Positions 9,836 to 19,329 are shown, numbered from the stretch's first letter. The stretch is DNA of 64,000 nt from Meiothermus sp. (GCF_026004115.1 NZ_BPIM01000001.1:1612001-1676000); one strand, 5' to 3'. Notes: a model not told the origin generated them from the letters alone. Translations and numbers: made by a program.

Positions 9836-11332
9836 TTAGCGCAGGGTCTCGAGCTTTGCGCCCGGATAGAAATGCTCCAGAATCTGCCGATAATCGTAAC
9901 CCCGCAGGGCCAGGCCCAGCGCCCCGTACTGGCTCATGCCCACCCCATGCCCAAAGCCCCCGCCCCAGAAGGTGATGTACAGCAGTTGGCCCTGGGCATC
10001 GCGCTCTTCTTGTAGGGCAAAAGCTGCGCTGGGGAGGGTCGGGAAATTCAAGCGGGGCCCGCCCTGCCAGCGCTCGAGCGCCACGTCGCTCCCACCGGTA
10101 AAGGTTTTGCTTGGACGCAACAGATTACGGATGTGCGACTCGCGCCGCACCCGGTAGCGCCCGGTGGAGGTCTGGATTTCCAACTCGGTCACGTAGCCGC
10201 CGGAGGTGCGCTTGAGAGCCCGGATTTGTTGCAGGGTTCCCAGCGCAAACCCCGGCGCGTCGGGGGAGAGGGGGCCTTCGGGGGTAAGCACAAACGGGGG
10301 GGCGGTACGGGCCCTTTCGGGTAGGGTGCGGCTGAGCAGGGCTTCCAGCTCCTCACGGGTCAGGCGCAGTTTCCAGCGCCAGAAGGGCGAGGCGGCATCG
10401 TAAAAACCCTCGGGGTTCCAGTTCTGAAAAAAAGCCAGTGCCTCGGCCTCGTTGCGAATCGAGACGGTGAGGGGGTTGGTCTGGGTGCGCCCTTGCAGGT
10501 AAGGCACTGCAGGCCGCTCCATCCAGACCTCCTCGATGCTGGCCGTGGCACCGGGGCTGGTGGAGAAGAAAAAGCTCTGGATGGGGGTTCCCTGAAAGGT
10601 CAGAATCTGATTGCGGGTAGCGTCCACCGCCGCGTTGGTAGCGGGATGGGTGCGGGTGTTGTTATAGACCTGCTCGCTCACCGAGTCGTCTACATCGGCC
10701 CCAAACTGGTTCCAGAAGGTGCCGGCTTGCTGCCTGGCAAAAGCATAGGTGCGGGCCGCCACGGCCTGGGCCTTGAGGGCTTCCGGGTGGAAACTGACCG
10801 GCATCTCGCTGGGCAGCACCCGCTTGAGGTAGTCCTGAAAATCTACGCTATTGACCACCAGCAGGCCGCTGCCTCGGTTTTCCAGCCACAGCTCGCCGGG
10901 GTACTCGAGAAGGCTCTCCCGAGGGGTAGAGAGCAGGCGGTACTGCACGGGGCTTGTGGGGTCGGCGGGTTTGAGTTGAACGAAGGCCTCGAGGGCCAGC
11001 GACAGTCCTTCAAAAGTAGCTACCAAGGTTCCGTTTTGCAGGTTGAAATTCAAGGGCTTGTCGGCCAGGACCGTGGCGACGGGCTGAAGGTTCTCGCGGC
11101 TGGGGCCACTCAAAACCTGTACACTTCCCCCCTGGGGCAGAATCATCAGGTCTGGGAAAAGATACTGCGTCTCAAAGGAGCCTGCCCCCATCCGGTAGGA
11201 AAGCAACACCCGGATGCTCTGACCGCTGGGCAGCGCAGGTGGAGGCTGGTTTTGCTGGAGGGAAGCCAGCAGCAAGCCCACGCCCAGGGAGGAGGCCAAC
11301 ACAAACGCCCACTGCATCCGGGTCATTCTCAC
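9836..11332 (-). CDS. SpoIID/LytB domain-containing protein
   Basis: 498-residue envelope protein. One N-terminal hydrophobic segment (about residues 8-24) serves as an uncleaved anchor or signal peptide. The SpoIID domain is recognised by YLKRVLPSEMP and HPEALKAQAVAARTYAF near residues 180-205, and by the late GGGFGHGVGMSQYGA segment. SpoIID is a lytic transglycosylase on denuded glycan in sporulating bacteria and LytB an amidase enhancer. In this non-sporulating lineage a peptidoglycan role is inferred. The start overlaps the recO stop by 4 bp, so the two are translationally coupled. Confidence 0.87.
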   Translation of the reverse strand: MRMTRMQWAFVLASSLGVGLLLASLQQNQPPPALPSGQSIRVLLSYRMGAGSFETQYLFPDLMILPQGGSVQVLSGPSRENLQPVATVLADKPLNFNLQNGTLVATFEGLSLALEAFVQLKPADPTSPVQYRLLSTPRESLLEYPGELWLENRGSGLLVVNSVDFQDYLKRVLPSEMPVSFHPEALKAQAVAARTYAFARQQAGTFWNQFGADVDDSVSEQVYNNTRTHPATNAAVDATRNQILTFQGTPIQSFFFSTSPGATASIEEVWMERPAVPYLQGRTQTNPLTVSIRNEAEALAFFQNWNPEGFYDAASPFWRWKLRLTREELEALLSRTLPERARTAPPFVLTPEGPLSPDAPGFALGTLQQIRALKRTSGGYVTELEIQTSTGRYRVRRESHIRNLLRPSKTFTGGSDVALERWQGGPRLNFPTLPSAAFALQEERDAQGQLLYITFWGGGFGHGVGMSQYGALGLALRGYDYRQILEHFYPGAKLETLR

Positions 11333-12027
11333 CCTTTTGCATGAGAGGGGGCCAGGAGCTGGGCTGAGCCGAGCTCCCCCACGGTATAACGCGCGTGGGC
11401 CAGCAGGGCTTGCTGCAAGCGTTCCAGCGGAGCGTTTTCTTCCAGTACGGCTATAGCCTCACTTCCAGGCAGCCGTAAAATGGCGGCCAGGGCCTCCATC
11501 CCGTCCAACCCCAGATACACTCCCCCGCGCTCCACCCGGTCGCCATCCAGTAAACAAAGCCCCTCGCCGCTCAGGTTGGGGGCCAGCCCCGCCGCTTTAA
11601 GTATGCGCCACCCGGCCCAGAGGAGGGCGATACGGGGGCGCTGGTGTTTGGCAATCCCCTTTAAGCCCGAGGTGAGCAGGGGCCAAATTTTCCCTGCTAC
11701 TTCCGGCGAGGCGATGCGAAAGGCCAGCTCGGCCAGAAAGCTGGCATAGGGAAAGCGTCCCGGAGCCTCCAGACCCTCGAGCCGCCCCACCAGCTCAACC
11801 TGCGTAAGCGTGGGCAGGTCGCCGCCGGGCTTCTGGTAGACCTGGTACTTCAGGTGATGAAATAGCGAGAGCCTGCCGCTGCGTCCGGTGGGCCGCAAGG
11901 CTTTGCGCGCGATGGCCTGGGCCGCTCCTTCCGGCCCCACAAACGAGAGGATTACGTCCCCTGCCGGAAGCGGTTTTCGCCCCACCACCAGTCCTTCGCT
12001 GAGTCGGTAGCGCTCCACTACCCCCAT
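11329..12027 (-). CDS. recO: DNA repair protein RecO
   Basis: Recombination mediator that works with RecR and RecF to load RecA on gapped DNA. The 232-residue protein starts MGVVERYRLSEGLVVGRKPLPAGD, the usual N-terminal OB fold, followed by RKALRPTGRSGRLSLFHHL and a helical C-terminal half. A longer in-frame extension upstream to 12342 is not family-like and is rejected. The four-cysteine zinc site found in many RecO proteins is reduced here: only one Cys is obvious (GLCLLDG). The gene overlaps the downstream SpoIID-like gene by 4 bp. Confidence 0.8.
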   Translation of the reverse strand: MGVVERYRLSEGLVVGRKPLPAGDVILSFVGPEGAAQAIARKALRPTGRSGRLSLFHHLKYQVYQKPGGDLPTLTQVELVGRLEGLEAPGRFPYASFLAELAFRIASPEVAGKIWPLLTSGLKGIAKHQRPRIALLWAGWRILKAAGLAPNLSGEGLCLLDGDRVERGGVYLGLDGMEALAAILRLPGSEAIAVLEENAPLERLQQALLAHARYTVGELGSAQLLAPSHAKG

Positions 12028-12204
12028 GGTACGGGAATCGGCCTGATTGCAATGGGCCTGGGGGAGGATTCCGGCCGAACCCGAAACTTGCAAAAACACT
12101 GCCAGGACAAGGCTTTGCTGAAAGCCAGGCCGGGAGAAGAAAAAACCCCTGGCTTGTCTAAACCGATTCCTCCAAAAGAGGGATGTGCGCGCAGGCCGTT
12201 GTGC

Positions 12205-12210
12205 TATCCT
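12205..12210 (+). promoter_or_regulatory. -10 element of the 12218 gene (leaderless type)
   Basis: TG-C-TATCCT, an extended -10, ends 7 nt before the ATG at 12218. Confidence 0.5.
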
Positions 12211-12217
12211 GAAATCT

Positions 12218-12454
12218 ATGAACGAGCGTTCGCTGCAGGACATCCTCGAGTGGGTGGTGTTGGGCCTCTTGATTGCCGTGGCGGTACTGGTGGTGCTGTG
12301 GGTGGGCGGCTGGCTCTTTACTTTTCTGGGTGCCATTCTCAAAGGGCTGGCCGGTTTTGTCTGGGCGCTCCTGCGGGTGCTGGTTCCGGTGCTGATTGTG
12401 GTGGCGGTGGTCTATTTCGTATTGCGCTTTGTACAAAAACCCAAAACGGCTTGA
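12218..12454 (+). CDS. Small hydrophobic membrane protein, 78 aa
   Basis: Unrecognised 78-residue protein with two long hydrophobic stretches (about residues 11-38 and 46-70), the second rich in Val, and a basic tail (FVQKPKTA). It is preceded by an extended -10 7 nt from the ATG and followed by a strong hairpin terminator, so it is likely a single-gene transcript. No catalytic residues are visible. Confidence 0.7.
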   Translation: MNERSLQDILEWVVLGLLIAVAVLVVLWVGGWLFTFLGAILKGLAGFVWALLRVLVPVLIVVAVVYFVLRFVQKPKTA

Positions 12455-12471
12455 AACAGCCTTCTAACCAG

Positions 12472-12500
12472 CCCCGCCCCAGCCCAGGGCGGGGTTTGTT
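12472..12500 (+). terminator. Rho-independent terminator
   Basis: CCCCGCCC (12472-12479), 7-nt loop, GGGCGGGG (12487-12494), then TTTGTT. It ends the small membrane-protein transcript before the P1 peptidase gene. Confidence 0.8.
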
Positions 12501-12545
12501 GTACGGGTAGAGTACCGGCTGTTTTTGTTATGCTAGGCCTCACTT

Positions 12546-13541
12546 ATGAAACCTGGTTCACATAACGCCATCACCGATGTTCCGGGTATCCAGGTCGGCC
12601 ACTATACCGATTTAGAAAACCTCACCGGGGTTACCGTCATCTTCCCAGAGGATGGCGCGGTGGCAGGGGTGGATGTGCGCGGTAGCGCGCCGGGTACGCG
12701 CGAAACCGACTTGCTAAACCCTGTTAACCTGGTCGAAAAGGTGCAGGCTATTGTGCTGTCGGGCGGGAGTGCTTATGGTCTCGAGGCCGCCGCGGGAGTC
12801 ATGCGCTGGCTCGAGGAACACCGCCAGGGCTACCCGGTCGGCAACGCGAGCACCCAGGCGATTGTGCCCATCGTGCCCGCCGCCGTCATTTTCGACCTGC
12901 TGGTGGGCAGCGCCACCGTGCGCCCCAGCGCCGAGTATGGCTACCGGGCGGCCCAGAACCTAAAAGCTGGCCCGGTTGAACAGGGGGTGGTGGGGGTGGG
13001 CACGGGGGCCCGCAATGGGGGGCTCAAGGGAGGGGTGGGCACGGCCAGCCTGGCCATGCCGGGTGGGGTGGTGGTGGGGGCCCTTGTGGCGGCCAACGCC
13101 CATGGCCGGGCCCACGACCCGGTGACGGGTGAAATTTATGCGCGGTTCCTGGAACAAAACGGCGAGTTTGGGCTCAAACATCCCCCCAAAACCCCTGCCA
13201 CGCCCGACTATACCGACATCTTCAACGATTCCTTTGTCCGCAGCAACACCGTGATTGGATGTGTGGCCACCAACGCCAAGCTGACCAAGGCCCAGGCCCA
13301 AAAGGTGGCCCAGATGGCCCACGACGGCATAGCCCGGGCGGTCTTTCCGGCCCATACCATGTTCGATGGCGACGTTATTTTTTGCCTGGCCACCGGCGAG
13401 GTGGAAATAGAGGGCCCCGCCGAGCTCAGCCGCATTGGCGCGGTGGCCGCCGATGTGTTCACCCGGGCCCTGGTGCACGGGGTGCTGCATGCCTACTCGG
13501 TGGGAGGGTTGGTTTCTTACCGCGACCTGTACGATGGCTGA
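12546..13541 (+). CDS. P1 family aminopeptidase (DmpA/S58-like)
   Basis: N-terminal-nucleophile hydrolase of family S58, related to L-aminopeptidase/D-esterase DmpA. These are made as a precursor and cut themselves into two chains, which frees a new N-terminal nucleophile. Family segments seen: ITDVPGIQVGHYTD, VLSGGSAYGLEAAAGV, and RSNTVIGCVATNAKLTK near residue 233, where the Thr is the presumed cleavage site and nucleophile. The length of 331 is normal. A TG-T-TATGCT extended -10 lies at 12526-12534. It is followed by an M20 peptidase gene, possibly in one peptide-degradation unit. Confidence 0.87.
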   Translation: MKPGSHNAITDVPGIQVGHYTDLENLTGVTVIFPEDGAVAGVDVRGSAPGTRETDLLNPVNLVEKVQAIVLSGGSAYGLEAAAGVMRWLEEHRQGYPVGNASTQAIVPIVPAAVIFDLLVGSATVRPSAEYGYRAAQNLKAGPVEQGVVGVGTGARNGGLKGGVGTASLAMPGGVVVGALVAANAHGRAHDPVTGEIYARFLEQNGEFGLKHPPKTPATPDYTDIFNDSFVRSNTVIGCVATNAKLTKAQAQKVAQMAHDGIARAVFPAHTMFDGDVIFCLATGEVEIEGPAELSRIGAVAADVFTRALVHGVLHAYSVGGLVSYRDLYDG

Positions 13542-13639
13542 AAGCGCAGGCAAGGCCGGTGAAACCCCCATCGCCCTAGACGCCAGCCCGAGCTTTGACT
13601 TTGCCACGCCACGCTTGAGAATCGCAAGGACGTGCTGAA

Positions 13640-14830
13640 ATGAATAAGCATCAACTCGCCCAAAGAGCTGCCCAGGAAGTAGATGTGGACGAAGTAGTGC
13701 GCCTGACCCAGGCCCTGGTTCGTATCGAGAGCTACTACCCGGGGCCCGGTGAGCAGCCGGTGGTGGATTTTCTGGAACCCTACCTGCGTGAGCGCGGCTT
13801 CAAGACCACCGTGCAAGAGGTAGAGCCGGGCCGCCCCAACCTGATCGCCGACCTGGGGGAAGGCCCCGGCGGGCTGATTCTGGAGGGGCACACCGATGTG
13901 GTTACGCATGGGAACCTCGAGCGCTGGACCGTCCCCCCCTACGAGGCCCGACTGGTGGATGGCCGCATCTATGGGCGCGGGGCTTGCGATATGAAAGGAG
14001 GGCTGGCGGCGGCCATCTGTGCGGCAGTGGCGGTACAAAAAGTGCTGGGAGAACCCCAGAAAACCCTCCGCCTGTGCATTCCCTGCGACGAAGAAGGCTT
14101 GATGATCGGCATCAAAGCCTTTATTCGGGCCGGCTACGCCGAGGGTTTTGCCGGGGCTATTATCTGCGAGCCGGAAGAAAACCAGGTGTGCTTATGGCAG
14201 AAGGGGGCCATGCGGGTCTGGGTGCGCTTTCAGGGCAAGATGGCCCACGGGGCCATGCCCTACGCCGGGGCCAACCCCATTCCCTCGGCCTCCCGCTTCG
14301 TGGTGGCCCTCCAAACACTTCAGGCCGCCTTGCAGGTCGAAAGCCAGCACGAGTACCTGGGGCTGCCCTGGGTTACCCCCACGGTGTTTCAGGCGGGGGC
14401 AGGGGAAGGGCAGTTCAACGTGATGCCAGACCAGGTGCGGGTGGGCCTGGACATCCGCACCAACCCCGGCCAGGATCACGGTGCGCTGAAAACCAGGCTC
14501 AGGCAAGCCCTGGAGGGGAGCCTCGAGGCCGGTGTAAGCGCGTCCCTGGAGGTCTTTGAAGACCGCCCTGCCACCGAAACCCCGCGCGAGACTGCCCTGG
14601 TGCAAGCGGTAGAGCAGGGCTTACAGCTACTCCAGATGCCCCTTCGGTATGGGGGTGTGCCGGGGGCTACCGACGGTACTTTTCTGTGGGCCTGGGCGGG
14701 ACTGCCCATCGTGACGATTGGGCCCGGTGGCAAGACGGTTCCCCACCAGGCCGACGAATACATCGAAGTAGAGGAACTCATCGCAGCCGCCCGGCTGTAT
14801 GCGGCTACCGGTGTGCTGATGCTCACCTAG
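13640..14830 (+). CDS. M20 family metallopeptidase (ArgE/DapE type)
   Basis: 396-residue zinc deacylase or peptidase. Metal-site motifs are EGHTDVV (His and Asp), YGRGACDMKGGLAAAI (bridging Asp), CDEEG (Glu pair), IICEPE, and a C-terminal histidine in TVPHQADEY. A dimerisation lid domain is inserted around residues 190-300. Such enzymes include acetylornithine deacetylase, succinyl-DAP desuccinylase and peptidases; the sequence alone does not decide. It follows the P1 peptidase by 98 bp on the same strand. Confidence 0.87.
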   Translation: MNKHQLAQRAAQEVDVDEVVRLTQALVRIESYYPGPGEQPVVDFLEPYLRERGFKTTVQEVEPGRPNLIADLGEGPGGLILEGHTDVVTHGNLERWTVPPYEARLVDGRIYGRGACDMKGGLAAAICAAVAVQKVLGEPQKTLRLCIPCDEEGLMIGIKAFIRAGYAEGFAGAIICEPEENQVCLWQKGAMRVWVRFQGKMAHGAMPYAGANPIPSASRFVVALQTLQAALQVESQHEYLGLPWVTPTVFQAGAGEGQFNVMPDQVRVGLDIRTNPGQDHGALKTRLRQALEGSLEAGVSASLEVFEDRPATETPRETALVQAVEQGLQLLQMPLRYGGVPGATDGTFLWAWAGLPIVTIGPGGKTVPHQADEYIEVEELIAAARLYAATGVLMLT

Positions 14831-14837
14831 CTAAAAT

Positions 14838-14861
14838 CTGACAATCGCGTTAGATTGTTAG
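14838..14861 (+). promoter_or_regulatory. Hairpin between M20 peptidase and importer genes
   Basis: CTGACAATC, 6-nt loop, GATTGTTAG gives nine pairs (one a G-T wobble in RNA). It begins 7 nt after the M20 stop codon. No T-tract follows, so it is more likely an mRNA-stabilising or regulatory structure, or a protein-binding palindrome, than a terminator. Confidence 0.4.
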
Positions 14862-14969
14862 CAAAGCTGAGTTGGCAGTTGCTGGAAACGGGTTCTTGCT
14901 CGGATTTGCCCAGCGTTGGGTGGTTCGCAGCGTCTTTTCCGGCGAACTCAGCGTCAAGGAGGCAGAGCA

Positions 14970-16478
14970 ATGAAGAAATATCTGGTTGGACTGCTGGCGT
15001 TCTTGGGGCTTGGTCTGGGTTTGGGGATGGCCCAGCAACGAGGGGGTGCGATTACCATCGCCATCCAGACCGAACCTGCGGCCTGGGATCCTACCCAGGT
15101 AGCGGGCGCCGATATCTCCCGGGTGGTCTACGACAACGTGCTGCAAGGGCTTGTGAAGCGCAACCCCAAAGGCGAGATTGTGCCCTCGCTGGCCTCGCGC
15201 TGGACGGTCTCGAATTCCGGCCTGACCTACACCTTCACCCTGCGCCAGGGGGTGAAGTTCCACGATGGCTCCGACTTCACCGCCCAGGATGTGCTGGCCA
15301 AGTTCAACCGGGCCCGCAACCCCGATACCCGGGCCTCGGGCCACCTGCGCCCCGATCTCTACCGTGACATCGCCAACATCACCAGCCCCAACCCCAGCAC
15401 GGTGGTGTTCAGCCTGCGCCAGCCCAACAACGATTTCCTCTTCATCCTCTCGCGTCCGGAGTCCCTGATTGGCCCCCGCCAGCGCCCCCTGGCTGAACAA
15501 CGGGTGCAGCCCATCGGTACAGGCCCCTTCCGTTTTGCTGGATGGGAGCGGGGTGTAGCGGTGCGCCTGGAGCGCAACCCCAACTACTACGTGCAGGGCC
15601 TGCCCTACCTGGATCGGGTCAACTTCCGCTTCCTGGGGGATGGAGATGCCCAACTGGCCGGTCTGCGGGCCGGTGACCTGGATGTGATTGCCTATAGCTT
15701 GCTGCCCGAGAACGCGGTGGTGCTCTCGCGCGACAGCAACTTCAAGGTGTTCTCTGGCTCTGCTACGGCTGAAGCGGTGGCCGGTTTCAACAACAGCCGC
15801 CCCCCCTTCAACGACGTGCGGGTGCGCCGGGCCATTACCCTAGCGACCAACAAGGACGAACTGATTCAAGGGGCTATGCTGGGCTATGGCACCAAGATCG
15901 GCTCCATGCGTTCGCCGGGCGAAGCCTGCTACGTGGATCTGAGCAACTTCAACGCCTATAACCCCGACGAGGCCCGCCGCCTGCTGGCCGAGGCCGGCTT
16001 TACCAACCAGAACCCCCTGCGCTTTACCTTCAACCTGGCCGCCGAGTTCCCCTACGAGCGCCGCATTGGCGAGGCCATGGTGGCCCAGCTCAACAAGCTG
16101 GGGCCGCTACAGGTGACCATTCAGGTGACCGACTTCAACACCTGGATTCAGCGGGTCTTCAGCCAGGCCGACTACGCCATGACCATCATCGGGCACGTGG
16201 AGGCCAACGATACTTCCAACTACGCCAACCCCCGCTACTACTGGCGCTACAACAGTCCGCGTTTCCAGCAGTTATACACCCAGTACCTGCGGGCTCCCAA
16301 CCAGACCAAAGCCTGTGAAGCCTTAGCTGCTGCGCAGCGTTTGCTGGCCGAGGATGCGGCAGGGGTATGGGTCATGAGCTTGCCAGCACTGGGGGCGTAC
16401 CGTGCCCGCATCCAGAACTGGCCGGATGGTTTCCTGACCCCCGCCATCAGCGTGGCGGAGGTGTGGGTGCGTCAATAG
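14970..16478 (+). CDS. ABC transporter substrate-binding protein, family 5 (peptide type)
   Basis: Extracytoplasmic solute-binding protein for peptides or similar oligomers. It starts with a signal peptide (MKKYLVGLLAFLGLGLGLGM, then AQQRGG). The family-5 signature is in the N-terminal third: NVLQGLVKRNPKGEIVPSLA and the VKFHDGSDFTAQDV strand. The length of 502 is typical. An AAGGAGG site 7 nt before the ATG at 14970 fixes the start; a longer frame upstream is rejected. It heads a unit with two permease genes. Confidence 0.92.
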   Translation: MKKYLVGLLAFLGLGLGLGMAQQRGGAITIAIQTEPAAWDPTQVAGADISRVVYDNVLQGLVKRNPKGEIVPSLASRWTVSNSGLTYTFTLRQGVKFHDGSDFTAQDVLAKFNRARNPDTRASGHLRPDLYRDIANITSPNPSTVVFSLRQPNNDFLFILSRPESLIGPRQRPLAEQRVQPIGTGPFRFAGWERGVAVRLERNPNYYVQGLPYLDRVNFRFLGDGDAQLAGLRAGDLDVIAYSLLPENAVVLSRDSNFKVFSGSATAEAVAGFNNSRPPFNDVRVRRAITLATNKDELIQGAMLGYGTKIGSMRSPGEACYVDLSNFNAYNPDEARRLLAEAGFTNQNPLRFTFNLAAEFPYERRIGEAMVAQLNKLGPLQVTIQVTDFNTWIQRVFSQADYAMTIIGHVEANDTSNYANPRYYWRYNSPRFQQLYTQYLRAPNQTKACEALAAAQRLLAEDAAGVWVMSLPALGAYRARIQNWPDGFLTPAISVAEVWVRQ

Positions 16479-16553
16479 TTCGCTAACGCTTGCGCCGGGG
16501 TCGAGTGTCCAGGGCACTACCCGCTCTAGGCCCTCGGCCCTCTACGTTTGACC

Positions 16554-17501
16554 ATGTTTGCCTATACCGTTCGCCGCCTCGGCTTTGCCCTCGTGACCTT
16601 GTGGTTGGCGACCTTGCTGGTGTTCGGGGCGCTCCTCCTCATTCCCGGTAATCCGGCCCAGGCCATTTTGGGCATTGATGCCACCCCTGCCGACCTGGAG
16701 GCCCTCGAGGCCCGCCTAGGGCTGGATAAACCCCCCCTCGAGCGCTACTCGAACTGGCTGGGGGGTGTGTTGCGGGGCGACCTGGGGCAGTCCATTCGCT
16801 ACGAGCGGCCCATCTCCGAACTCATCGTGGCCCGGCTGGGCATCACCTTGCCCATCGTGGTGGCCTCCTTGCTCCTGGCGACCCTGCTGGCGGTGCCGCT
16901 GGGTATTCTGGCTGCGCGCAAGGCCGGAACCTGGGTGGATGTCGCGGTCTCTACGGGCTCGCTGGTGGGCATTGTGCTGCCCTCGTTCTGGGTGGGCCTG
17001 ATGTTTATCTACGTCTTTATCGTCTGGCTCAAGTTGCCGCTACCTACCAGCTTTCCCATTGGCGGCTGGGAGAATCCCCAGCGGGCCCTGGCCGCTCTGG
17101 TGCTGCCGGTGCTCACCGTGGGGCTGGCCAGCGCTTCGTTTCTGGTGCGGCTGGTACGGGGGAGTGTGCTCGAGGTCTTGCACCAGGACTATATCCGTAC
17201 CGCTTTCGCCAAAGGGCTGGGCGAACGGGTGGTGCTGTACAAGCATGCTCTCAGGAACGCCGCTTTACCGGTGGTGACGGTGCTGGGGCTCGAGTTCGCC
17301 AGCCTGCTCATTGCTACCGTGGTGGTAGAGACGGTTTTTGGCATCCCTGGCCTGGGCTCGCTCTCGCTTACCGCCATCAGCGCCCGCGACTACCCCCTGG
17401 TGCAGGGGGTGGTGCTGGTGATCGCGGCTTTTATCGTGCTTATGAACCTGCTGGTAGACTTCCTGTACGCGTTGTTGGATCCGAGGGTGAGCTATGCCTA
17501 G
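16554..17501 (+). CDS. ABC transporter permease, DppB type
   Basis: Inner-membrane permease of the peptide/nickel importer class, 315 residues, about six helices. It starts MFAYTVRRLGFALVTLW. The conserved EAA-loop region is in YIRTAFAKGLGERVVLYKHALRNAALPVV near residues 215-245. A TTG two codons earlier (16548) could also serve as start; neither has a clear ribosome site. It lies 75 bp after the binding-protein gene. Confidence 0.9.
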   Translation: MFAYTVRRLGFALVTLWLATLLVFGALLLIPGNPAQAILGIDATPADLEALEARLGLDKPPLERYSNWLGGVLRGDLGQSIRYERPISELIVARLGITLPIVVASLLLATLLAVPLGILAARKAGTWVDVAVSTGSLVGIVLPSFWVGLMFIYVFIVWLKLPLPTSFPIGGWENPQRALAALVLPVLTVGLASASFLVRLVRGSVLEVLHQDYIRTAFAKGLGERVVLYKHALRNAALPVVTVLGLEFASLLIATVVVETVFGIPGLGSLSLTAISARDYPLVQGVVLVIAAFIVLMNLLVDFLYALLDPRVSYA

Positions 17502-17536
17502 ATGGCTCCCCATGCCCAGCGGAATACAAGAGGTGG

Positions 17537-18397
17537 ATGGTGGCTAGCCAGGTTGCGCATCGCCCAGGGGCCCGGCGGCGTTCCTGGTGGGGTGGGCTGC
17601 CCATCTCGCTCAAGGCGGGGGCTTTTCTGATTTCCCTCATCCTTCTGATGGTGCTCCTCAGCGCGCTGAATCCCACCAATCCCAACGCCACTACCCCCAA
17701 TCGCCTGGCGCCCATCTTTTCCGAGGGGCACCCCCTGGGCACCGACATCCTGGGGCGCGATACCCTGGCCCGGGTGCTGGCCGGGGCCCAGAACGCCCTC
17801 TATGTGGGGCTGATTGCGGTGGGTATTGGGCTTTCGGTAGGGCTTTTGCTGGGGGTGTTGGCCGGATATTTGGGCGGCTGGCTCGACCAGATTTTATCGG
17901 TGCTGCTAGAAACCCTTTACGCGCTGCCCGCCCTGCTGCTTGCGTTGCTTTTGGCCGCCATCTTCAACCCGGGCGTGACGACTTCCATGGTGGCCATCGG
18001 CCTGGCAGCGGTGCCCGCCTTTGCCCGGGTGGCCCGGGCCAGCGTACTGTCCGTAAAGGCACTGCCCTACATCGAGGCGGCCCGCGCTCTGGGCATGGGC
18101 CAGGGGCGCATCATGCTGCGGCACGTGTTGCCCAACATCATGGGGCCGCTGGTGGTGCAGGCCAGCCTGGCTTTTGCGGTGGCCATTCTGGCCGAGGCCG
18201 CGCTTTCGTACCTGGGCCTGGGTACCCAGCCCCCCAACCCCAGTTGGGGCCGGATGCTACGCGAGGCCCAGAGTTACCAGGAGCTCACGCCTTATCCGGT
18301 CATTTTTCCGGGGCTGGCCATCGGCCTGGCGGTGCTGGGCTTCAACCTGCTGGGCGATGGGCTGCGGGATTATCTTGACCCCAGGAAGAGAAGCTAA
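17537..18397 (+). CDS. ABC transporter permease, DppC type
   Basis: Partner permease of the DppB-type gene, 286 residues. It has an N-terminal cytoplasmic stretch then helices, the family segment HPLGTDILGRDTLARVLAGA near residue 65, and an EAA loop YIEAARALGMGQGRIMLRHVLPN. The start ATG at 17537 has AAGAGGTGG directly upstream. No DppD/DppF ATPase gene follows; the next gene is an oxidoreductase, so the ATPases must be encoded elsewhere. Confidence 0.9.
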   Translation: MVASQVAHRPGARRRSWWGGLPISLKAGAFLISLILLMVLLSALNPTNPNATTPNRLAPIFSEGHPLGTDILGRDTLARVLAGAQNALYVGLIAVGIGLSVGLLLGVLAGYLGGWLDQILSVLLETLYALPALLLALLLAAIFNPGVTTSMVAIGLAAVPAFARVARASVLSVKALPYIEAARALGMGQGRIMLRHVLPNIMGPLVVQASLAFAVAILAEAALSYLGLGTQPPNPSWGRMLREAQSYQELTPYPVIFPGLAIGLAVLGFNLLGDGLRDYLDPRKRS

Positions 18398-18452
18398 TGG
18401 CCGATAGCCAGTTGCTCTTGGCCAAGGGCGGTAGGCTGTAAGCGAGGTACAC

Positions 18453-19244
18453 ATGAACTACAAAGACATGTTTCGACTGGACGGCCAGGTGGCCTTGGTG
18501 GTGGGTGGGGGTTCGGGGATTGGGCAGGCTTCTTGCGAGGCCCTGGCGGCCCAGGGGGCAGCTGTGGTGGTCGCGGATATGAAAGCCGAGTTCGCCGCCG
18601 AAACCGTGGAAAAAATTAAGGCCAGCGGTGGGCAAGCCGAGGCCCTCGAGGTCAACATTACCGATGCCGAGGGGGTCAAGGGGCTCATTGCGGGTATTGT
18701 GGAGCGCTACGGTCGGCTGGACGTGGCGGTCACGACCCCCAGCATCAACGTCCGTAAGCCCATCCTGAGCTACACCGGCGAAGAGTTCGACCGGGTGGTG
18801 AACGTCAATCTCAAGGGCACTTTTAACGTACTGACTGAAGCAGGCCGGGTCATGGCCCAACAAGGCTCAGGCTCGCTCGTAGCCTTTTCTTCCATCCGCT
18901 CGCTGGTGGTGGAGCCGGGGCAGTCGGTCTACGCCATGACCAAGGCCGGAACCGTGCAACTCGTCCGGGGTTTGGCGGTAGAGCTAGGTTCCAAAGGGGT
19001 GCGGGCCAATGCCATTGGTCCTGGTGTGATTGATACCCCCCTCACCGCGCCCATCAAGAGCAAGCCCGACTGGTACAACGCCTACGCCGAGCGCAACATC
19101 TTGCGCCGCTGGGGCCGCCCCGAGGAAGTGGCTGCAGCAGTGGCTTTCCTGGCCTCACCGGCGGCCTCCTACATTACCGGCACCATTTTGTTTGTGGATG
19201 GTGGCTGGACGGCTATTGACGGGCGGTTCACCCCACCTCTTTAA
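18453..19244 (+). CDS. SDR family NAD(P)-dependent oxidoreductase
   Basis: Classical short-chain dehydrogenase, 263 residues. The Rossmann motif is VVGGGSGIG near residue 16, replacing the usual TGxxxGIG with GGGSGIG. The catalytic Ser is in FSSIRS and the Tyr/Lys pair in YAMTKAG near residue 160. The C-terminus ends in the usual FVDGGW segment. It follows the peptide-type permeases by 55 bp on the same strand, so it may act on the imported compound or a breakdown product. Substrate unknown. Confidence 0.9.
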   Translation: MNYKDMFRLDGQVALVVGGGSGIGQASCEALAAQGAAVVVADMKAEFAAETVEKIKASGGQAEALEVNITDAEGVKGLIAGIVERYGRLDVAVTTPSINVRKPILSYTGEEFDRVVNVNLKGTFNVLTEAGRVMAQQGSGSLVAFSSIRSLVVEPGQSVYAMTKAGTVQLVRGLAVELGSKGVRANAIGPGVIDTPLTAPIKSKPDWYNAYAERNILRRWGRPEEVAAAVAFLASPAASYITGTILFVDGGWTAIDGRFTPPL

Positions 19245-19277
19245 AAAAAACTGTGCCGCAAACAAACCCTGGGGCTT

Positions 19278-19286
19278 TGGTATAGT
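19278..19286 (+). promoter_or_regulatory. Extended -10 before sugar permease operon
   Basis: TGG followed by TATAGT (19281-19286). A transcript would start near 19293 and leave a leader of about 35 nt before the ATG at 19330. No clear -35 is seen. Confidence 0.45.
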
Positions 19287-19329
19287 ACCCTGATGCTGTT
19301 TGGCCCTCCGGGGCCGACGTGGGTGGTGC

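Noticed and set aside
12028-12342. N-terminal extension of RecO to 12342
   Set aside because: The added residues (Ser/Thr/Arg-rich) have no family likeness; RecO begins at MGVVERYRL.
14850-15653. Antisense frame under the peptide-binding protein
   Set aside because: A shadow of the codon bias in the real gene; no start signal or family match.
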